A stretch of 64,000 nucleotides of DNA. It comes from Bryobacteraceae bacterium (GTDB lineage Bacteria > Acidobacteriota > Terriglobia > Bryobacterales > Bryobacteraceae). This document shows positions 19,701 through 27,938 of this stretch, one piece after another (positions within the stretch are counted from its first letter, which is position 1; every line of letters begins with the position of its first letter). The position numbers and the translations under genes were made by a program. The notes below the pieces were generated by a model. The model saw only the letters and a list, made by a program, of their open reading frames with translations, did not search any database and was not told the origin of the DNA. Where the stretch lies: assembly GCA_947458745.1 (NCBI GenBank), contig CANGYQ010000008.1, forward strand, positions 62,001-126,000, written 5' to 3'.

Positions 19701-21135
19701 CCGCCGGCAATCCATCCTTCTTGGTGTAGACAATGAAACGGCCGTCTTTCCACTGCGCCAAGCCATCGCGCGTGCCAATCCAGATCTGCCCCTGGCGGTC
19801 TGCATAGACCACGCGAACCGAGTCACTGGGCAATCCTTCCCGCGTGGTGTAGTTGCGCACGACACGGCCATCGCGCAACTGGCTGAGGCCCCGCCGCGTC
19901 CCCAGCCAAATGTCACCGCTGCGGTCCTGGGCGATGGAGAACACCAAGGCATTGGGCAAACCCTGGGCGGTTGAGATGTTGGTGAGGACTCCGTTCTGGA
20001 ATCGGGTGACTCCACCGCCGTTACTGCCAAACCAGAAAGCGCCCTCGCGATCCTGAAATAGCCCTAGCACCGCTGGCTTGGCCAAACCAGCCGCCTCCCC
20101 CAATACCAATACCTTTGGTTCGCTCAGCCGGTTCAGACCACCACCATTCGTCCCGGCCCACATATTCCCTTCGCGGTCCTCCCACAGGGACCAAACATCG
20201 TCGCTCGACAGGCCATCAGCCTTGGCGAAGCTGGTGAACACACCGTCCTTCAGCCGGCTCACCCCAGCTCTCAACATTCCTACCCAAATCGTTCCCTCGG
20301 AATCCTCCCGCAAGGAGGAAATAGAGTTGCTGGGCAGCCCACTGCTGGGGCCGATTTTCGCTAGCTGGAGAGCACCACCAGGCCCCAGTTCGGCGCGAAT
20401 CAAACCAGCGCCATTGGTGCCCGCCCAAAGCCGCCCCGCCCGGTCCCATAACAGTGCGCGAATGTCCGCCTTGGGCCAACCTTCCTGGCGAGCGTAGCTG
20501 CGGAAGCGGTTGCCCTCCCAGTGGCTGACCCCGACATCCGTACCCAACCATACGCCACCGTTGGCATCCTGAACGATGGTAAATACCATCAGCGAAGCCA
20601 GGCCGTCGCGCGGCGTAAACGACTGAAATAGCCCATTTGTGAGCCGGCTGACGCCCCCACCGTCGGTGCCAATCCACAAACTGCCCTGGCGGTCTTCGAG
20701 CAAACTGGTCACTGAATTGCTGGCCAGGCCATCCTTCGTCGTATAGGTCGTCCACTCGCCGTTCCAGCGGCGCGCCAACCCGCCGCCACGCGTACCCAAC
20801 CACAGACTGCCGTCTCGGGTCTCGGCCAAGGCCGACACATCGCCACTCTTCATGGCGGGCGTACTGTCGGTGGAATACGTAAAGAAGTCGACGCCGTTAA
20901 AGCGGCTCAACCCACCTTCGGTGCCCAACCAGACGTAGCCATCCCGCGTTTGCAGGATCGCCGATACATTGTTGTGCGCCAGGCCGTTCCCGGTCTGCCA
21001 GACGCGAGAGGTGAGGGGGCGACTTGGGGAGCGAGTGTCCGGGCTGGCTGAGGTCCCCGCGATGGCCGATAGGCAGAGAGTCAGCAGGACGCATTCCCGT
21101 CCTACTCGTCCACTCCAATGGCGTGGCAGGAACAT
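16753..21135 (-). CDS. Hybrid sensor histidine kinase with two-component-regulator propeller and two receiver domains
   Basis: A very large (about 1460 residues) membrane signal transducer. Order: signal/anchor (1-30); about 14 propeller repeats of the type WxGTxGGGLxRxxxG (about 45-640), enough for two seven-bladed propellers; a Y_Y_Y domain (about 680-755); one transmembrane helix (about 765-785); a PAS domain (about 810-925); HisKA with phospho-acceptor His948 in [11 protein letters not shown]; an HATPase with N, G1 and G2 boxes; and receivers with Asp1234 ([10 protein letters not shown]) and Asp1376 ([10 protein letters not shown]). No DNA-binding or Hpt domain is present, so the output partner lies elsewhere. 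The frame runs to 21279, but that part covers a terminator hairpin; the ATG at 21135, behind AGAGGAG and heading a signal peptide, is preferred (21156 is possible). Confidence 0.9.
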   Translation of the reverse strand: MFLPRHWSGRVGRECVLLTLCLSAIAGTSASPDTRSPSRPLTSRVWQTGNGLAHNNVSAILQTRDGYVWLGTEGGLSRFNGVDFFTYSTDSTPAMKSGDVSALAETRDGSLWLGTRGGGLARRWNGEWTTYTTKDGLASNSVTSLLEDRQGSLWIGTDGGGVSRLTNGLFQSFTPRDGLASLMVFTIVQDANGGVWLGTDVGVSHWEGNRFRSYARQEGWPKADIRALLWDRAGRLWAGTNGAGLIRAELGPGGALQLAKIGPSSGLPSNSISSLREDSEGTIWVGMLRAGVSRLKDGVFTSFAKADGLSSDDVWSLWEDREGNMWAGTNGGGLNRLSEPKVLVLGEAAGLAKPAVLGLFQDREGAFWFGSNGGGVTRFQNGVLTNISTAQGLPNALVFSIAQDRSGDIWLGTRRGLSQLRDGRVVRNYTTREGLPSDSVRVVYADRQGQIWIGTRDGLAQWKDGRFIVYTKKDGLPADFVISIEEGKEGRLWVGTSGGGLACLRQGKFTRYGIEQGLSNGVVFAMHEDASGDLWVATNGGGLNRLHNGHFDVFRARDGLLDDAIFSILEDSAGRFWMSSNRGIFRVDRQMLQDFAAGRLRFIPTISFAENEGMASRECNGGFQPAGWIARDGELWFPTMRGAAHIDPARLSRRSVEPPVLVERALIDGQLGGAGYTLEVAPGPGRLEFHYAALTYRAPEKVRYRYRLEGFEEDWVEAGPRRAAFYTNIAPGYYRFRVSAANEEGLWNSTEASVPFRIQPHFYQTPWFFGLSALLMVGISWSLQWHFRRRWQVRELERAVAERTLFLNSLTDNSPLAIAVSDRDGVIQECNPAYELLFDCKRSEVRGTPLEQHILTAELESEAEALRNQVRAGNLVRAISQRQRKDGSMVDVELYHVPLRIGGDTVGVYALYLDITARKRAETALVKAKETAESANRAKSDFLANMSHEIRTPLNGILGVSELLGRTEMTDEQVDYLEMIHASADSLLTIINDILDFSKIEAGKLDIQAVPFKLQECLERPLKLLSVNAAERGLELNCRLVDGLPDTVVGDSMRLHQVLLNLVGNAIKFTAQGEVSVTAQLISRAGDQQVIQFTVADTGIGIPPENQARIFEAFTQVDGSTARRFGGTGLGLTICRKLVELHGGRIWLESTVGQGSRFHFQMRFGVAVESPVPAASSQDLRDLAVLIVDDNATSRQVLTELVQRWDMKPTAVASAAAALQEMERVGAFPLLLVDARMPEMDGVQLVERLRQIPAYADSKVIMVSAAGQSLESDRQRSLGISRQLTKPTGREELHEAIREVLGQRSLRASASTRIPAPAVTKAGRSLRVLLAEDNKVNQLVARRLLERAGHHIELAENGLEALAWFKKQNFDIILMDIQMPEMDGFEATHSIRQIEQGSGFGSHTPIVALTAHAVLGYEDRCLAAGMNGFVTKPIQSQRLFEVIESLTPANEVPDNSLVER

Positions 21136-21234
21136 TCTCGGCACATCTCCTCTCATCGGCGACCCCCGCCGGGGAATGATAGGTTTTACGGCAAACAGCC
21201 TTCGCTTCCACCAAGACCCGCATGTGCTCTCCCC

Positions 21235-21271
21235 AAAAGCGAAGCGGTCCGGGTGGAAGACCCGGACCGCT
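21235..21271 (-). terminator. Terminator between subtilase and sensor kinase genes
   Basis: A perfect 12-base inverted repeat (AGCGGTCCGGGT at 21243-21254, its complement at 21260-21271) with a 5-base loop, followed in the leftward direction by TCGCTTTT (AAAA at 21235-21238 on the + strand). It ends the subtilase transcript and implies that the kinase gene has its own promoter between about 21234 and 21136. Confidence 0.75.
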
Positions 21272-21294
21272 TTAATCATATCTAAGCCGAAGCT

Positions 21295-22944
21295 TTAGGG
21301 TTCGCCGTTCACCAACGTCGTCACTTTACCCACCGTAGGGGCAGCCGAATCCCACAGCGAACCCGAGTCCCAACGCGAACCCGAGTCCCAACGCGAACCC
21401 GAGTCCCAACGCGAACCCGAGTCCCACAGGGAGCCGCTATCCCACAGCGAACCCGAATCCCACAGCGAACCGCTGCCGCAAACCGTACCCGCCACACACT
21501 GCGGCAGGATTCGCCTGGAAACCGGGTCATACGCCGCCATCGGAGACAACGCCGTTCCCGTGAAGGGGACGGTATTGGCCAGCGCCGCGGCAATGTCCAG
21601 GTAACCCGCACCAATCGTGAAGGCGTCGTAGTAGCTGGTGAAAATCTCGCCGGTAGCCGTGTCCGTGGTGAAGCTGGTCGTCGGGAACGTCTTATACGCT
21701 GTCCGCATCAGGATCCCTTTCACCTGATCGGGAGTGAGGGAGGGCGTCCTGCCCAGCAGAATCGCCGCGGCCGCACTCACCATCGGGGCAGCCATACTGG
21801 TGCCACTAGAGACGAAGTACCCTTTTTGGCCGTTCGCGCCATCCTTCTGATTGGCGGGGTAGCCATCGAAGAGGAGAGTATTGCCGCTGGCGATCGAGAT
21901 GATTTGGTTGCCCGGAGCCACCAGATCCGGCTTTATGATCCGGTCGACCATGGTCGGCCCCTTGGAACTGTAACTGGCCACCCGGTCGTCGGTGCGCACT
22001 GGGGTATTCGCCGTCTTCATAGCGCCCACCGTGATGACAAAGGGATCGTTGCCGGGGGCCGTTATCGTACCGTAACCATAGGTTGCCTTCGTGTTGTTGC
22101 GGCCTTCGTTGCCCGCCGACGCCACCACCACCATACCCGCCTTCCAGGCCGCCTCCACCGCCAGGCAGAGCGGATCAGTTTTGTAGCTTTGCACCACTGG
22201 CCGGCCCAGCGACAAGTTGATGACGCGAATGTTGTAAGTGGTCCTTAACGCGATCGCCCGATTAATGGCGGCGATCACGGCAGAATCGGTACCCGCGCCG
22301 TTCCTGTCCAGAACCCGCAGGTTGATCAGATTGACGCCGGGAGCGATGCCCCGGTATTCATCCTTTTTCGAGAACCTTCCAGTGCCCCCGGCGATACCGG
22401 CGACGTGGGTGCCGTGGCCCAGCAGATCAGCCGTAGTCGTTTCCCCAGGAACAAAATTCTCCTGGTAAACAATGCGTTGATCGTGCGGATTTCCCTTATC
22501 GTCAGCAAGGTCGAAGTGGGCGGAAACTCCACTGTCAATGATCGCAATACCAATCCCGCTGCCCGTCAAATCCGCCGTCCAAGCCGCAGTGGCGTTTACC
22601 GCCGCGACGGCGTTTTCCATGGCGGACTTCACCTGGAAGTCGGGGCTGATGCGGACCACCGAGACGTCATTGGCCAATTGTTCGAGGCGATTGGCCGGGA
22701 TCGTATAGGCGCCGGCATGAATCACATCCAGGGTCAGGCGCAGTTTACCGCCCAGTTTTTTGATTTTTTTGTGGAGTGCCTCATCGGGAAGGCGGTCAAA
22801 TTGGACGATGACGTCGGCCTGTGCGGTAGGGCTGATTTTCTCCAGACCGCTGGCAATTTTCGGGTGCGCCCACCCCGGCGCAGCCAAAACCACCAGAGCG
22901 ATCAGGAAATGGTGGGCTGATTGATTGTTGAATTTTGTTTTCAT
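21295..22944 (-). CDS. Secreted subtilisin-like serine protease (S8) with C-terminal GSxWDS repeats
   Basis: A 549-residue secreted peptidase. Residues 1-26 form a signal peptide; about 30-105 an inhibitor-I9-like propeptide (ADVIVQFD through VVRISPDF); about 120-460 the S8 catalytic domain with Asp137 (IIDSGV), His177 (GHGTHVAG), oxyanion Asn279 (SAGNEG) and Ser383 (GTSMAAP). After a linker the C terminus carries seven tandem hexapeptides, GSLWDS or GSRWDS (about residues 490-533), ending in a short tail. The ATG at 22944 starts the signal peptide; GGGAGAG lies about ten bases upstream. A possible promoter with TTGTCG and TATTCT is seen in the 220-base region shared with the divergent amidohydrolase gene. 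The role of the tail is unknown. Confidence 0.92.
   Translation of the reverse strand: MKTKFNNQSAHHFLIALVVLAAPGWAHPKIASGLEKISPTAQADVIVQFDRLPDEALHKKIKKLGGKLRLTLDVIHAGAYTIPANRLEQLANDVSVVRISPDFQVKSAMENAVAAVNATAAWTADLTGSGIGIAIIDSGVSAHFDLADDKGNPHDQRIVYQENFVPGETTTADLLGHGTHVAGIAGGTGRFSKKDEYRGIAPGVNLINLRVLDRNGAGTDSAVIAAINRAIALRTTYNIRVINLSLGRPVVQSYKTDPLCLAVEAAWKAGMVVVASAGNEGRNNTKATYGYGTITAPGNDPFVITVGAMKTANTPVRTDDRVASYSSKGPTMVDRIIKPDLVAPGNQIISIASGNTLLFDGYPANQKDGANGQKGYFVSSGTSMAAPMVSAAAAILLGRTPSLTPDQVKGILMRTAYKTFPTTSFTTDTATGEIFTSYYDAFTIGAGYLDIAAALANTVPFTGTALSPMAAYDPVSRRILPQCVAGTVCGSGSLWDSGSLWDSGSLWDSGSRWDSGSRWDSGSRWDSGSLWDSAAPTVGKVTTLVNGEP
21347..21472. repeat. 18-base tandem repeat, seven units, within the subtilase gene
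   Basis: Seven in-frame 18-base units encode the GSxWDS hexapeptides. Units at 21365-21382, 21383-21400 and 21401-21418 are identical and encode GSRWDS, showing recent expansion; the other four differ at a few bases and encode GSLWDS. Because the unit is a multiple of three, copy number can change without breaking the frame. Confidence 0.95.
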
Positions 22945-23166
22945 GGTCTCAGTACTCTCCCAAGTTTCCTAGGAACAGCTCTAGAATATTTACTGAGTAG
23001 TCACCGCGACAATAGAACTTTTGTACCGATTTCGTCACGCTCACCCCCTTTTGCGTCGGCGGCTCACCCCCCAACGTCAGCGCCGCACTTAGGGTGAAGG
23101 CCTTCTCTAGGACTGGCGTACCATTGACGGTCAAGACAGGGCGCAGTAGCCGCCCGGAGAGGTACG

Positions 23167-24093
23167 ATGTTCGGGATGTCACTCCTTACGCGACGCGAAG
23201 TTCTCACCGGCATGGCAGCCTGGACCGCTCAGGCAGCCCGGCCGTCAGGCCTGCTGATCGACACCCACATCCATCTGTTCGACCCGGCCCGCTTCCCCTA
23301 TCACCCCGCCGCCACCTATCAACCGCCGCCCGAACGCCTGGACGAGTATGCCCAATTCGTCACCGCGGCCAAGATCGACCACGCCATCATCGTCCACCCG
23401 GAACCCTACCAGGACGACCACCGTTATCTCGAATACTGCTTCGAACACGAGCCCCGCAAAGGCTTCTTCAAAGGCACCTGCCTTTTCGACCCGCTCAAAC
23501 CCGACACGCCCGCGCGCATGGCCGCGCTCACCAAAAAGTGGCCCAACCGCATCGTCGCCCTCCGCGTGCATGAGAATCGCAAAGCGGGTGAAGCCCCCTG
23601 GGACGCGACTCGCCCCATCCGCGAACGAGACATGGGTTCCGCTGAGATGCGCCGCACCTGGAAAGCCGCCGCTGACTTGAGGCTCGCCATCCAGATGCAC
23701 TTCATCCCCCGCCACGCCGCCTCGATCGCCAAGCTGGCGGCGGAGTTCCCGCAAATGCCCGTTGTGCTGGACCACATGGGCCGCGCCGGTGAAGGCACTG
23801 GATCGGAGTTCGAACAAGTGCTCGCCCTGGCCAAGCTACCCAACACAGTGATGAAATTCTCCGGCTGGAGCTATCTCACCAAGACCCCGCACCCGCACAC
23901 GGACATCGCGCCGACGGTGAAAAAGCTGCACGCCGCCTTCGGTGCCGACCGCATGATCTGGGGCGGCCTCGGCATGAACATGGCGCAATTTGACAAAGCG
24001 ACAGCGGTCTTCGATGCCGCCTTCAGCTTCGCCTCAGAATCCGACAAAGCGAAAATCCGAGGACTCACCGCCCAAAAGCTCTACCGGCTGTAG
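23167..24093 (+). CDS. Amidohydrolase_2-family metal-dependent hydrolase, Tat-like signal
   Basis: A 308-residue TIM-barrel hydrolase of the amidohydrolase 2 (ACMSD/lactonase-like) family. The amino end carries a twin-arginine-like signal (TRREVLTGMAAWTAQAA, residues 8-24). Metal-binding signs are DTHIHLFD (about 32-39), a His in QMHFIPRH, LDHMGR, and a late Gly-rich segment WGGLGMN where related enzymes have an Asp-containing loop (WGSDWP), so one usual ligand may be missing. The ATG at 23167 has GGAGAGG four bases upstream. It is divergent from the subtilase gene. Relatives hydrolyse lactones or decarboxylate aromatic acids; the substrate here is not deducible. Confidence 0.8.
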   Translation: MFGMSLLTRREVLTGMAAWTAQAARPSGLLIDTHIHLFDPARFPYHPAATYQPPPERLDEYAQFVTAAKIDHAIIVHPEPYQDDHRYLEYCFEHEPRKGFFKGTCLFDPLKPDTPARMAALTKKWPNRIVALRVHENRKAGEAPWDATRPIRERDMGSAEMRRTWKAAADLRLAIQMHFIPRHAASIAKLAAEFPQMPVVLDHMGRAGEGTGSEFEQVLALAKLPNTVMKFSGWSYLTKTPHPHTDIAPTVKKLHAAFGADRMIWGGLGMNMAQFDKATAVFDAAFSFASESDKAKIRGLTAQKLYRL

Positions 24094-24249
24094 AAGCCTA
24101 TTGGATAAGCCTTGCTTCCGGCCCAACTCACTGCCCTAAAGAATCGCACTGCTTCCAACTACCTGCGACGCCGTACCGAGCCGCGACCGCAAGGGAGCGG
24201 TGCGCAAGAGGTCCAAACCTGAGACATGGGCGAACGCCAGATCAGCCTG
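24094..24249. other. Intergenic region between converging genes, carrying a REP-like repeat
   Basis: No gene is seen. The 3' ends of the rightward amidohydrolase and leftward YtcJ-like gene converge here. A palindromic-repeat unit lies at 24173-24201; no clear U-tailed terminator is visible. Confidence 0.6.
24173..24201 (+). repeat. REP-like dispersed repeat, copy 1
   Basis: The 29-base unit starting GTACCGAGCCGCGACCGC matches, in reverse complement, 36528-36556 at 27 of 29 positions. It lies in an intergenic region between converging genes, as repetitive extragenic palindromes usually do. No associated transposase is present in the window. Confidence 0.65.
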
Positions 24250-25944
24250 CTACTTCGCCTCAAACACCACGCGCCCATCAAACACCGTCAGCTTCACCTT
24301 TGTCTTGTGCAACTCCATCGGTGGCACCGCCAAAGGATCCTGTGACAGCACCACCACATCGGCCAGCTTGCCCGGCTCGATGGTCCCCTTTAGGCCGTCA
24401 TCGAAGCTCGCATACGCCGCCGTCGACGTGTAGGCGCGCAAGGCGGTCTCGACGGAGACGCGGTGCTCGGGGATCCAGCCGCCTTCGGGCTTTCCGCTGG
24501 TGGTGCGGCGATTGACGGCGTTGTGCAGGCCACGAACGGGGTCGAGAGCAATTGAGGCCGGCCAGTCGCTCGAAAACACCAGCTTCGCGCCCGCCTTTTC
24601 GAGTGCCCGCCAGGCGAACGCCAGCTTCAAACGCTCCGGTCCGACGGCCTTGCTCCACACGGCCACGGTGTCCGGGTCACAGTGGATCGGCTCCATGGAA
24701 GCGATCACGCCCAGCTTGCCGAAGCGCGGGACGTCGGTGGGGTGCACGGTCTCAATATGCTCGATCCGGAAGCGCGCATCGCGCCCGCCGTTGGCCTTGC
24801 CGGCTTGCTCATAAGCATCCAGCGCCAGCCGCACGGCGCGGTCTCCGATGGCATGGGTGAAGATCTGCAAGCCCAGCTGGTCGGCCTTCTGCACCGCCCG
24901 CCGGTACGCCTCCGGCTCCCAGGCCAGCTTGCCGCGGTCGCCATTGGCCGAGTCACTGTAAGGTTCCAGCATGCCCGCTGTGTGGGACTCGATGACGCCG
25001 TCCAGCATGAACTTCACCGCCCCCAACTTGATCACCGGACCCGGGTAAGCCGCCCGCAACTTCGCAATCTCCTCCAGCCGGTCGTCCATTTGCCCGGCCG
25101 ACAACGCAAAGTAGATCCGGGCCGTCAGCTTGCCCGCCCGCCTGAACTCCTCGTAGAGCTCCACTTCTTCCTGGTTGCCGCTGGCATTCTGCAAGCTGGT
25201 GATGCCCAGTGAGGCGGCCAGTTTCAGCCCCTCCTCCAGCGCCTTCCGCCGCTGCTCGGCAGTGTCGCGCGGGACAATCCGCCGCACCAGCCCCTGCGCG
25301 CCTTCAAGCAACGCCCCCGTCGGCTCACCCGCGGCATCGCGCTTCACTTCGCCAAAGCCCGAGAACTTCGTCTCCTTGGTGACCCCCGCCATCGCCAGCG
25401 CTTTGGAGTTCACCCACGCCGTATGCCCGTCATAGGCGCTCAAAAAGACCGGCCGGTCCGGCACCACGGCATCCAGATCCTGCCGCGTCGGCAGACGGCC
25501 GTCCGGGAAACAGGTGTACTCCCAGCCGCCGCCCGTCACCCAAGGCGCTTCCGGATTCAGCCGCGCCCAGCGGAGCACGGCCCGCTGAATGTCATCGAGC
25601 GTGCAGACGCCGGTGAGTTCCACCTTGGTCAACCCCTGTGATCCGCCCAGGAAGTGCACGTGCGCATCATTGAAGCCGGGCATGGCAAATGCGCCCTTCA
25701 GATCGATCACGCGCGCTCCGGGAGCCGCCGCGCGCGCTTGCGCATCAGTGCCTGCCGCGACGATGCGGCCCTCACGCATGGCCACCGCGGAGACATAGGG
25801 CTTCGCCACTGCACCGGTCCACACTTTGCCATTTACGAGCACCAGTGGAGCTTGGGCGAAACTCACGATGGCCACCAGGCAGATGACAGCGGTCGGGCGG
25901 AGGCCCCAATGGAGAAAAGTCAGAAATCGGTCACAAGCGGCCAT
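24250..25944 (-). CDS. YtcJ-like amidohydrolase, secreted
   Basis: A 564-residue metal-dependent hydrolase of the YtcJ/amidohydrolase 3 family. The ATG at 25944 precedes a hydrophobic leader (LRPTAVICLVAIVSFAQ), pointing to export; an in-frame start 48 bases upstream adds only unlikely residues. Signs: beta-sandwich start VLVNGKVWTG, metal site GFNDAHVHFLGG, ITSLQNASG, THAIGDRAVRLALDAYEQA, HIETVHPTD, and the late Asp in FSSDWPAS. Members hydrolyse N-acyl or formamide bonds, mostly without known substrate. It is 224 bases downstream of the xylanase gene on the same strand, so a separate promoter in that gap is likely. Confidence 0.85.
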   Translation of the reverse strand: MAACDRFLTFLHWGLRPTAVICLVAIVSFAQAPLVLVNGKVWTGAVAKPYVSAVAMREGRIVAAGTDAQARAAAPGARVIDLKGAFAMPGFNDAHVHFLGGSQGLTKVELTGVCTLDDIQRAVLRWARLNPEAPWVTGGGWEYTCFPDGRLPTRQDLDAVVPDRPVFLSAYDGHTAWVNSKALAMAGVTKETKFSGFGEVKRDAAGEPTGALLEGAQGLVRRIVPRDTAEQRRKALEEGLKLAASLGITSLQNASGNQEEVELYEEFRRAGKLTARIYFALSAGQMDDRLEEIAKLRAAYPGPVIKLGAVKFMLDGVIESHTAGMLEPYSDSANGDRGKLAWEPEAYRRAVQKADQLGLQIFTHAIGDRAVRLALDAYEQAGKANGGRDARFRIEHIETVHPTDVPRFGKLGVIASMEPIHCDPDTVAVWSKAVGPERLKLAFAWRALEKAGAKLVFSSDWPASIALDPVRGLHNAVNRRTTSGKPEGGWIPEHRVSVETALRAYTSTAAYASFDDGLKGTIEPGKLADVVVLSQDPLAVPPMELHKTKVKLTVFDGRVVFEAK

Positions 25945-26168
25945 ACGGCAAAGTATAGACGGTGATCCGCGTGGTGGCCGCCAGGAAAGCAATCACGCGA
26001 TGCTACAGACCGTCATCACCCACGCTCTCAACCACTTGCGCGGCTACTGCAATGGGCGCACCTTGTCCGGCGGGTAGCGTGGAAATCACCGTACTGCTGG
26101 ATACGGTTGAATTAGGTGTCTCAAAATGTCTCACAATGTCCCGTTTTCGCGAAAAAAACAGGCGCCCC
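25945..26168. other. Intergenic region with short direct repeats and a palindrome
   Basis: 224 bases without a gene between two leftward genes. The right end holds a 10-base near-repeat (TGTCTCAAAA at 26117-26126, TGTCTCACAA at 26127-26136, then TGTCCCG) followed by the perfect 12-base palindrome TTTTCGCGAAAA at 26144-26155, only 13 bases from the xylanase stop. It could be an insertion-sequence end remnant or a regulator site; no transposase gene is nearby. Confidence 0.5.
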
Positions 26169-27914
26169 TTAGGGCAATACCACCGCCACCGCCGGAGTCT
26201 CCCGCTGCAGCTTCACGGGCATCACCCCGGCCGGAGTTTCGATCTCGTAGTCGCCCAGAAAGCCGCGTACGGTGTAGGTGCCGTCGGCGGCCGTCGTGCC
26301 TTCGGCATGGGTCCACCACTGGTTGAACACCAGATCCCGGTACGCTTTGCCGTGCGGCTTCTCTGACCAGTCGCGCCGGTAGAGCGCGGCGGCAGGCAGC
26401 CAGTGGCGGCCTTCCCAAAAGCCCCATTGCAGAAAGGCATCGATGGCCGGGTGGCTGAAGACGATGGTCAGGTAGTCGCGCAGATAGTCGGCCTGCAACT
26501 GCTCGTCGAGGGTGTTGATGTCGAACTCGGTGATCTGCAGCGGCAGTCCGAGAGCGGCAAAGCGGTCCAGGATGTCATAGACCTTCTGCGGGTGCGTGAC
26601 GTCCGATCCGAAGTGACCCTGGATGCCAATGCCGTTTAGCGGTGCCCCCGCCTCCAGCATGGACTTCAGCAGTTGGAAGAACTGGTCCTGCTTGCGCACG
26701 TTGCGCCCGCCGCCGGTCTCGATGTCGTACTCGTTGATGAAGAGGCGCACGTTGGGGTCCGCCGCGCGGGCCAGGCTCATCCAGCGGGCCATTTCGGCGT
26801 CACCCAGGATGTTCTGGAGATCGCGATTGGGGATCGGCTCATTGATGACGTCCCAATCCTTAACCAGGCCAGCGGTGGCCGTACCCACGTCGGCGATGTG
26901 GTCGTCGATGCGCTTGCGCAATGCCTCCGGGTTTGAGGCCAGCGGACGAAGATCGCTGGGCAGGTACTGCCAGCCGGGCCAGACCATGGTGTGGCCGCGA
27001 ATGTCAGTGATACCGTTGTCCCGCAGCCAGCGGATGCCGTTCAAGGCTCGATTGCGGTTCTGGATCCACTGCGGCCACTTCAGGTCGTTCTCAAGGACCA
27101 CCTTGTTGAACAGCTCCTTTACCTTCTGACGGTAAATCTCATCATCAGGCCGCGTGCCCAGCAAGTTGTCCGCCGCCACGGCGCTGCCAAAGCCAAACGC
27201 ATGACGCTTCATCCGGACCTTTACCGCGACGCCTTCCTGGAGCTGTCCTTGGGCGTTGGTCACAACCAACTTCAAGTCTGCCTTGCGGTGCTTGTCGATC
27301 CGCTCCTGCGCCGTCACGCGCCATGGAGCATCGGCTTCGCGGCCAGGGTAGGTGTAGCCTTCGGTGGCCACCGGCGGGTTGGCGGAGGGGCCATGATTGT
27401 CGATGGCGATGCCGCCGATCTCGATCGTTTGCGGGTCGTAGCCCACCCAGAAGTCGAGCATCGCGCCGCCGGGAGCGTACGCCTCCACCATCCGGAACGG
27501 GATCTGGATCCGCCGCCAGTAGGGCGTCACCAAAGTGCCCGCCGCCACTGACTTGCGGTAGTCCGGTGCGTTGCGCTCAAAGTTCAGCCGCACGTAGGCT
27601 TCGCCGGATTCGCCCGTGGCCACGCTGCGCACCCAGAAGGCCGCCACCAGCCAGTCACCGGAGGCCACTGGAACAGCCAGCGTATGCCGGATGCGGCAAC
27701 TCCATTCGCGATCATTGCCGGTGGAGATGGTCGCAGGCGTCGTGATCCGCAGCGCCTCGCCCATGCTGCCTTCGGCCGGTACGCGCTCCAGCTTACCGCC
27801 CGAAGTGCAGGACAGGCGGAAGGCACCCAGAGGGTCAGCCGGGAGGATGGACGTTTGGGCGACCAAAGGCGCCAAACTAACCCAAGCCAGGCCCACCCAA
27901 TAGTGTTGCCTCAT
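26169..27914 (-). CDS. Secreted endo-1,4-beta-xylanase, GH10
   Basis: A 581-residue extracellular glycoside hydrolase of family 10. Signal peptide at 1-19; residues about 25-180 are a carbohydrate-binding-like beta-sandwich; about 195-235 a short linker domain (LVVTNAQGQLQEGVAVKVRMKR is its end); about 240-520 the GH10 barrel with acid/base Glu359 (WDVINEP) and nucleophile Glu463 (ITEFDI), plus KWPQW and GHTMVWP substrate segments; about 535-581 a small C-terminal beta domain (DGTYTVRGFLGDYEIE). It cleaves internal xylan links. It lies 24 bases after the ceramidase-like gene in a leftward operon with a sugar epimerase and dehydrogenase; xylulokinase is 5 kb away. Confidence 0.93.
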   Translation of the reverse strand: MRQHYWVGLAWVSLAPLVAQTSILPADPLGAFRLSCTSGGKLERVPAEGSMGEALRITTPATISTGNDREWSCRIRHTLAVPVASGDWLVAAFWVRSVATGESGEAYVRLNFERNAPDYRKSVAAGTLVTPYWRRIQIPFRMVEAYAPGGAMLDFWVGYDPQTIEIGGIAIDNHGPSANPPVATEGYTYPGREADAPWRVTAQERIDKHRKADLKLVVTNAQGQLQEGVAVKVRMKRHAFGFGSAVAADNLLGTRPDDEIYRQKVKELFNKVVLENDLKWPQWIQNRNRALNGIRWLRDNGITDIRGHTMVWPGWQYLPSDLRPLASNPEALRKRIDDHIADVGTATAGLVKDWDVINEPIPNRDLQNILGDAEMARWMSLARAADPNVRLFINEYDIETGGGRNVRKQDQFFQLLKSMLEAGAPLNGIGIQGHFGSDVTHPQKVYDILDRFAALGLPLQITEFDINTLDEQLQADYLRDYLTIVFSHPAIDAFLQWGFWEGRHWLPAAALYRRDWSEKPHGKAYRDLVFNQWWTHAEGTTAADGTYTVRGFLGDYEIETPAGVMPVKLQRETPAVAVVLP

Positions 27915-27938
27915 ATTTCTATTCTGCTCGCTCGCCCC

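Noticed and set aside
21347..21472. Possible CRISPR array
   Set aside because: Repeats are contiguous 18-base units without spacers and are in-frame coding repeats of the subtilase.
22949..23182. 77-codon frame ahead of the subtilase on the - strand
   Set aside because: It overlaps the divergent amidohydrolase start and the presumed promoter region; no ribosome binding site or family. A remnant cannot be excluded.
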